In this document: piece by piece, positions 60,515 through 64,000 of the stretch
How positions within the stretch are numbered: position 1 is the stretch's first letter
How the letters are laid out: the number at the start of each line of letters is the position of its first letter
From: an uncultured Rhodopila sp.
Lineage (GTDB): Bacteria > Pseudomonadota > Alphaproteobacteria > Acetobacterales > Acetobacteraceae
Direction of reading: 5' to 3'
NCBI RefSeq assembly: GCF_903915725.1
Contig: NZ_CAIWTY010000016.1
Coordinates: forward strand, 21,695-85,694
DNA: 64,000 nucleotides
The notes under the pieces: model-generated
Databases searched by the model: none
What the model was told of the DNA's origin: nothing
What the model saw: the letters and a program-made list of their open reading frames with translations, nothing else
Position numbers and translations under genes: made by a program

Positions 60515-62500
60515 TTGCAGATCCGCCTGTTGGGAGACATGGCGGTCGGCGATACCAGGGGCCGCAGCTTGCTGCCGCGCACGCGCAAGACCCGGGCACT
60601 GCTGGCTGTTCTCGCGATGTCCAGCCCGCGTCCCGTATTGCGGGCGCAGTTGGCTGCGCTGCTCTGGAGCCGGCGTGAGCAGGAGCAGGCGCGGGCGTCG
60701 CTGCGGCAGAGCGTGCATGAATTGCAGGATTCCCTCGGCCCCGACTGGAGCCATCTTTTTATCGCCGATCGGCATAATCTCAGCCTGCGCGGGATGGGGC
60801 TATCGGTCGATACCATCGAACTCGCCGACAGCACCGCCATCGCCATCGATCTGCTGGACAGGTTCAAGTACAGGCTGCTGGACGATCTGGATGGTCTCGA
60901 TCCGGCCTTCGATACCTGGCTCGCGGATGCGCGCAATCGCCTGAACCGCCGCAGCCTGGCTATCGGCGAGAGCATCCTGGCGGCCAGCGACGGCCCGGTG
61001 GCGACGATCGAAGCGGCGGACCATCTGCTGGCGATCCATCCCCTGCACGAGGGCGCCTGGCGGGCGATGATCCGCAGCCATGCCGAACTGGGGAACCTGG
61101 ATGCGGCGGCGGGTTGCTATGACAGGTGCTGCGGTGCTCTGGCCGAGGCGCGGGACGGCAGGCGGCCGTCCCCGGAAACCGATGATCTGATCAGCCGCGT
61201 TCGCGCCCGGGCTGCCGTCGCGCAGACATCCCCCGCGGTGCAGGAGCCGGCGGCCGTCAGCAATGGCGGCGGCCGGCACAGTCAACGCGGCGACCGGTCG
61301 GCCGTGCGGGTCCGGGTGGCACCGATGCGCACGCTCGGAGACCAGCGCAACGAGAGCCTGGCCGTCGGCCTGGCGGAGGAGATTTCCGCCGGCTTGTCGC
61401 GGTTTCGCTGGATTTCCTGCGTGCCGGCAATGTCCTGGCGGGACCCGCCGGGGAAGGCCGCCCCCGAATCGGGCGCATTCGGCTATCCGTGGGAAGTGCC
61501 GGAAGCCGATCTGATGCTGGATGGCACGATTCAGCACGCGCCGGGACGGGTGAGAATAATCGTGCGGCTGGTGGATTTGCGCGCGGGCGGAGAGATCGTC
61601 TGGGCCGGACGGTTCGACCGGGAGATGACCGATCCGCTTGCGCTGCAGGATGAGCTGGGCGCCACCATCGTGGCGCGGATCGACCCGGAGCTGCTGCGGC
61701 ACGAAGCGAGACGGATGAACATGGCACAACAGACCGAGATGACGGCGCAGGATTTGTTGTTGCGGGCGCTTCCGGGGGTCTACCGGATGGAATGGCAGGG
61801 CTTCGTCGCGGCCGGGCGGCTGCTGGAGGCATCATTGCGAGCGGATTCGGGCAGTTCGGTGGCGCATGGGTGGCTGGCGTATTGGAACCTGCTGTATGTC
61901 GGACAGGGCTGGGCCACCGATCCGGCCGCGTGCATCGCCGAAGCCGGGCGGCTGGCGGAGCGGGCGGTAATGCTGGATCCTGGCGATGCGCGGGCGCTGA
62001 CCCTGGCCGGACACGTGCGCGGTTATCTGAGCAAGCACCCCGCGGAGGCGATCGCGTTGCATGAACGGGCGCTTGCGCTGAACCCGAACCTCGCGATGGC
62101 GTGGTGCTTCTCCGGTTTCTCTTATTCGTATCTCGGCGATCATGAGGAGGCGTTGCGGCGCATCAACCATGCGATCCGGCTGTCACCGGCGGATCCGCAT
62201 ATGTTCTTCTTCGACATGGCGCTGGTGATCGTGCAGTTGATGCGCGGCGACTATGCCGCCGCGATCGAGGCCGGCCGGCGCGCGGTCGAGTTGAATCCGC
62301 TGTTTTCCTCGACCTACAAGAGTTACCTCGCGGCTTTGGGATGGCAGGGTCTCATGCCGGAGGCGCACGAGGTGCGTGATCGTCTGCTGGCACTCGAACC
62401 GGGGTTTTCGATCGCGCAGGCCGTGGAGCGATCACCGTTCGTTCGCGCCGAGGATGTCAGCCGTTACGCCGAGGGTCTGCGCCGGGCCGGCCTGACGTAA
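60515..62500 (+). CDS. BTAD/SARP-type transcriptional regulator with TPR domain
   Basis: A 661-residue putative regulator. The N-terminus (IRLLGDMAVGDTRGRSLLPR, KTRALLAVLAMSSPRPVLRA) is an OmpR-like winged helix of the SARP group, followed by a bacterial transcriptional activator domain (residues ~90-230). A middle part resembles the TolB-N-like AMP/adenylate-cyclase-associated region (VRVRVAPMRTLGDQRNESLA; LMLDGTIQHAPGRVRIIVRL), and TPR-like repeats end the protein (AEAIALHERALALNPNLAMA). The start is uncertain: TTG 60515 is given, but the frame remains open upstream and TTG 60446 would add 23 residues. Targets unknown. Confidence 0.75.
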   Translation: MQIRLLGDMAVGDTRGRSLLPRTRKTRALLAVLAMSSPRPVLRAQLAALLWSRREQEQARASLRQSVHELQDSLGPDWSHLFIADRHNLSLRGMGLSVDTIELADSTAIAIDLLDRFKYRLLDDLDGLDPAFDTWLADARNRLNRRSLAIGESILAASDGPVATIEAADHLLAIHPLHEGAWRAMIRSHAELGNLDAAAGCYDRCCGALAEARDGRRPSPETDDLISRVRARAAVAQTSPAVQEPAAVSNGGGRHSQRGDRSAVRVRVAPMRTLGDQRNESLAVGLAEEISAGLSRFRWISCVPAMSWRDPPGKAAPESGAFGYPWEVPEADLMLDGTIQHAPGRVRIIVRLVDLRAGGEIVWAGRFDREMTDPLALQDELGATIVARIDPELLRHEARRMNMAQQTEMTAQDLLLRALPGVYRMEWQGFVAAGRLLEASLRADSGSSVAHGWLAYWNLLYVGQGWATDPAACIAEAGRLAERAVMLDPGDARALTLAGHVRGYLSKHPAEAIALHERALALNPNLAMAWCFSGFSYSYLGDHEEALRRINHAIRLSPADPHMFFFDMALVIVQLMRGDYAAAIEAGRRAVELNPLFSSTYKSYLAALGWQGLMPEAHEVRDRLLALEPGFSIAQAVERSPFVRAEDVSRYAEGLRRAGLT

Positions 62501-62611
62501 GAACGACGCTGGCTTTCACTATAGGTTATTTAGGCATTGATCTGGCGTCCGGGGCACCGCACAGTCCGGCCGCAAAGCGCGAAACGTCGCGCGAGATCGG
62601 GAGACTGCGGC

Positions 62612-63652
62612 ATGATACGACGGGGTGGGTTCAGCGGCCTGGCGCTGCTGGCCGGGTTGATGATGGGTGCGGCCGGGGTGCAGCCCGCGGCGGCGCAAGG
62701 GTCCGGTTCGGCAACGCTGGATGCGGTCAAGGGCCGCGGGCAGGTTCTGTGTGGGATCGCCGGCAACGTGCCGGGGTTCTCGCTGCCGGACAGCCAGGGC
62801 GTGATGAAGGGGCTGGATGCGGATTCCTGCCGCTTGATCGCGACCGCGGCGCTGGGCGATGTCAACAAGGTGAAATTCGTCCCGACCACGACGCAGAACC
62901 GCTTTACCGCGCTGCAGTCGGGTGAGGTCGATGCGCTGTCGCGCAGCACGACCTGGACGCTGGGCCGCGAAGGCAACCTGGGCCTGGAGTTCGCCTGGGT
63001 GAACTACTACGACGGCACCGGCTTCCTGGTGAAGAAGTCGGCTGGCGTGAAGGGTGCCAAGGAGCTGGACGGCGCGACGGTTTGCGTGCAGCCCGGCACC
63101 AGCACCGAACTGGCAGTCAACGACTTCTTCCGGCTGAACAAGATGAAGTTCACGCCGATATTGATCGCCGATCTGGCGGAGGTGCAGAGCGCGTTCCTGT
63201 CGGGGCGGTGCGATGCGTATTCGACGGATGCCTCGGCGCTGGCGACCTTCCGGTTCAGCCAGGGGCCGAAGGCGGGCGATCTGATCCTGCTGCCCGACAT
63301 CATCAGCAAGGAGCCGCTGGGCGTGATGGTCCGCAAGGGCGACGACAAGTGGTTCGATATCGTCCGCTGGACGTTCATCGCGACCATCACCGCGGAGGAG
63401 AAGGGGATCACCAGCGCGAATGTCGATACCTTCCTGACCTCGACGGATCCGGACATCCGCCGGCTGCTCGGGGTTGAGGGTGAGATGGGCAAGGCGCTCG
63501 GCCTTGACCCCAAATGGGCCTACAACGTAATCAAGCAGGTCGGCAATTTCGGCGAGATCTGGGAGCGGGATATTACGCCGATGGGGGTTCCGCGCGGGAT
63601 CAACAACATCTGGTCGAAGGGTGGTTTGCAGTACGCGCCGCCGATTCGGTAG
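62612..63652 (+). CDS. Amino-acid ABC transporter substrate-binding protein (AapJ-like, orphan)
   Basis: A 346-residue periplasmic binding protein with a signal peptide (GLALLAGLMMGAAGVQPAAA, residues ~9-28). The mature part follows the general L-amino-acid binding protein AapJ: TLDAVKGRGQVLCGIAGNVP, GLDADSCRLIATAALGD, TTTQNRFTALQSGEVDALSR, VNYYDGTGFLVKK and DLAEVQSAFLSGRCDAYSTD. The ligand is probably a polar or acidic amino acid. GGGAGA lies eight bases before the ATG at 62612. The permease and ATPase genes (aapQMP) are not between here and the window end, so it appears orphan. Confidence 0.9.
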   Translation: MIRRGGFSGLALLAGLMMGAAGVQPAAAQGSGSATLDAVKGRGQVLCGIAGNVPGFSLPDSQGVMKGLDADSCRLIATAALGDVNKVKFVPTTTQNRFTALQSGEVDALSRSTTWTLGREGNLGLEFAWVNYYDGTGFLVKKSAGVKGAKELDGATVCVQPGTSTELAVNDFFRLNKMKFTPILIADLAEVQSAFLSGRCDAYSTDASALATFRFSQGPKAGDLILLPDIISKEPLGVMVRKGDDKWFDIVRWTFIATITAEEKGITSANVDTFLTSTDPDIRRLLGVEGEMGKALGLDPKWAYNVIKQVGNFGEIWERDITPMGVPRGINNIWSKGGLQYAPPIR

Positions 63653-63815
63653 CGAAATGCGGGATCGGCAGAACGTGGTTGTTTCGGTTTGAGGCAATCA
63701 TGTTCGCCGCGTTGGTGGAGCGGGTCGCGGCGCAGCCGCGGCCTGACCGTCGGCCACGTAGTAAGAGTGAACCGCCAAAGGCTTTTTGACCAGGGGCTTG
63801 AGTGATCGGCAAGTA
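63653..63815. other. Intergenic region before repeat copy D
   Basis: Together with repeat copy D this makes the last 348 bases of the window free of any recognisable gene. No terminator-like hairpin with a T run was found directly after the binding-protein gene. Confidence 0.4.
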
Positions 63816-64000
63816 TACCAACCGGCGTTGACTTTGACCGGTTGGCAGGTCGCCCATATCGTCATGGCGGGCGCAGGCCCCATAGGCGTTAAAATAGCGG
63901 CCGGCGGTTGCTGCTTCCCCCCGTCATGCCGACGCAGGTCGGCATCCACGCCGTTGCCTAAACCCGCACCGCAAGGCGTGGATGGTGCGCCTCCGCGCAC
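63816..64000. repeat. MITE-like repeat copy D (runs off the window)
   Basis: Starts with TACCAACCGGCGTTGACTTT, the left terminal repeat also seen in copies B and C, then ACCGGTTGGCAGG, CGTCATGGCGGGCGCAGGCC and, from about 63920, CCGTCATGCCGACGCAGGTC followed by GGCATCCACGCC and CAAGGCGTGGATGG. It reaches the last base of the window, so its right end is unknown. Noncoding. Confidence 0.7.

Overview
This is a high-GC (roughly two-thirds G+C by eye) chromosomal segment. The gene set points to an alphaproteobacterium, most likely Rhodospirillales/Acetobacteraceae: the truB-rpsO-pnp cluster, a PatZ-like acyl-CoA synthetase/GNAT enzyme, a Caulobacter XylB-like sugar dehydrogenase, a PEP-CTERM protein, DUF6065 and YpfJ-type proteins, and alphaproteobacterial-looking promoters. 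The taxon is inferred from protein resemblance, not shown by a marker gene. No rRNA, tRNA, insertion sequence, prophage or CRISPR array was seen.

Layout. 1-7.3 kb: two RND efflux pumps of the MdtB/MdtC type (the first cut by the window edge), separated by an HD phosphohydrolase, a PRC-barrel protein and a small lipoprotein. 7.4-15.3 kb: a small protein with a paralogue at 44.8 kb, a GH15 glycosidase translationally coupled to a Pro/Tyr-rich secreted protein, a ferritin-like protein, RecQ, a candidate small RNA, a hypothetical protein and a methyltransferase. 15.5-18.2 kb: a graveyard of accessory genes, made up of a type I restriction remnant (hsdR joined to hsdS), a GxxExxY gene broken by a stop codon and bounded by inverted repeats, and an apparently intact DUF433/DUF5615 toxin-antitoxin pair. 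18.4-26.1 kb: truB-rpsO-pnp, an overlapping run of three small genes of unknown function, a nitronate monooxygenase-like flavoprotein, a Uma2 protein and a cytochrome b561.

26.3-40.5 kb: a membrane beta-helix protein with exact 159-bp tandem repeats, an NCS2 permease with a degenerate RsbW-like tail divergent from a STAS protein, a PatZ-like acetyltransferase, a PEP-CTERM protein, GlnRS, an EamA transporter, a frameshifted MqsA-type antitoxin, a D-2-hydroxyacid dehydrogenase and small hypotheticals. 40.6-53.4 kb: DUF2188, a 1017-residue probable type I-secreted beta-helix protein, an orphan OmpR-type regulator, DUF3597, a 26-residue membrane microprotein, a zinc metallopeptidase, a CopG/PHB-depolymerase pair, a GH5 hydrolase, an MlaD-type protein with a lipoprotein partner, and a GT-like protein. 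53.8-64 kb: CoA-transferase, TauD dioxygenase, an SDR sugar dehydrogenase overlapping gluconokinase, a DUF6065 cluster preceded by a structured RNA that ends in a terminator, a YeiH transporter, a BTAD/TPR regulator and an orphan amino-acid binding protein.

Recurring sequence features: (i) a MITE-like noncoding repeat family at about 19.6, 35.4, 53.5 and 63.8 kb, and (ii) the 10-bp palindrome GCCGATCGGC, found at least ten times, far above chance. The most promising undescribed items are two candidate structured RNAs (13.6 and 59.0 kb), the permease/RsbW-like/STAS arrangement, the inverted-repeat-bounded GxxExxY unit and the paralogous small protein family.
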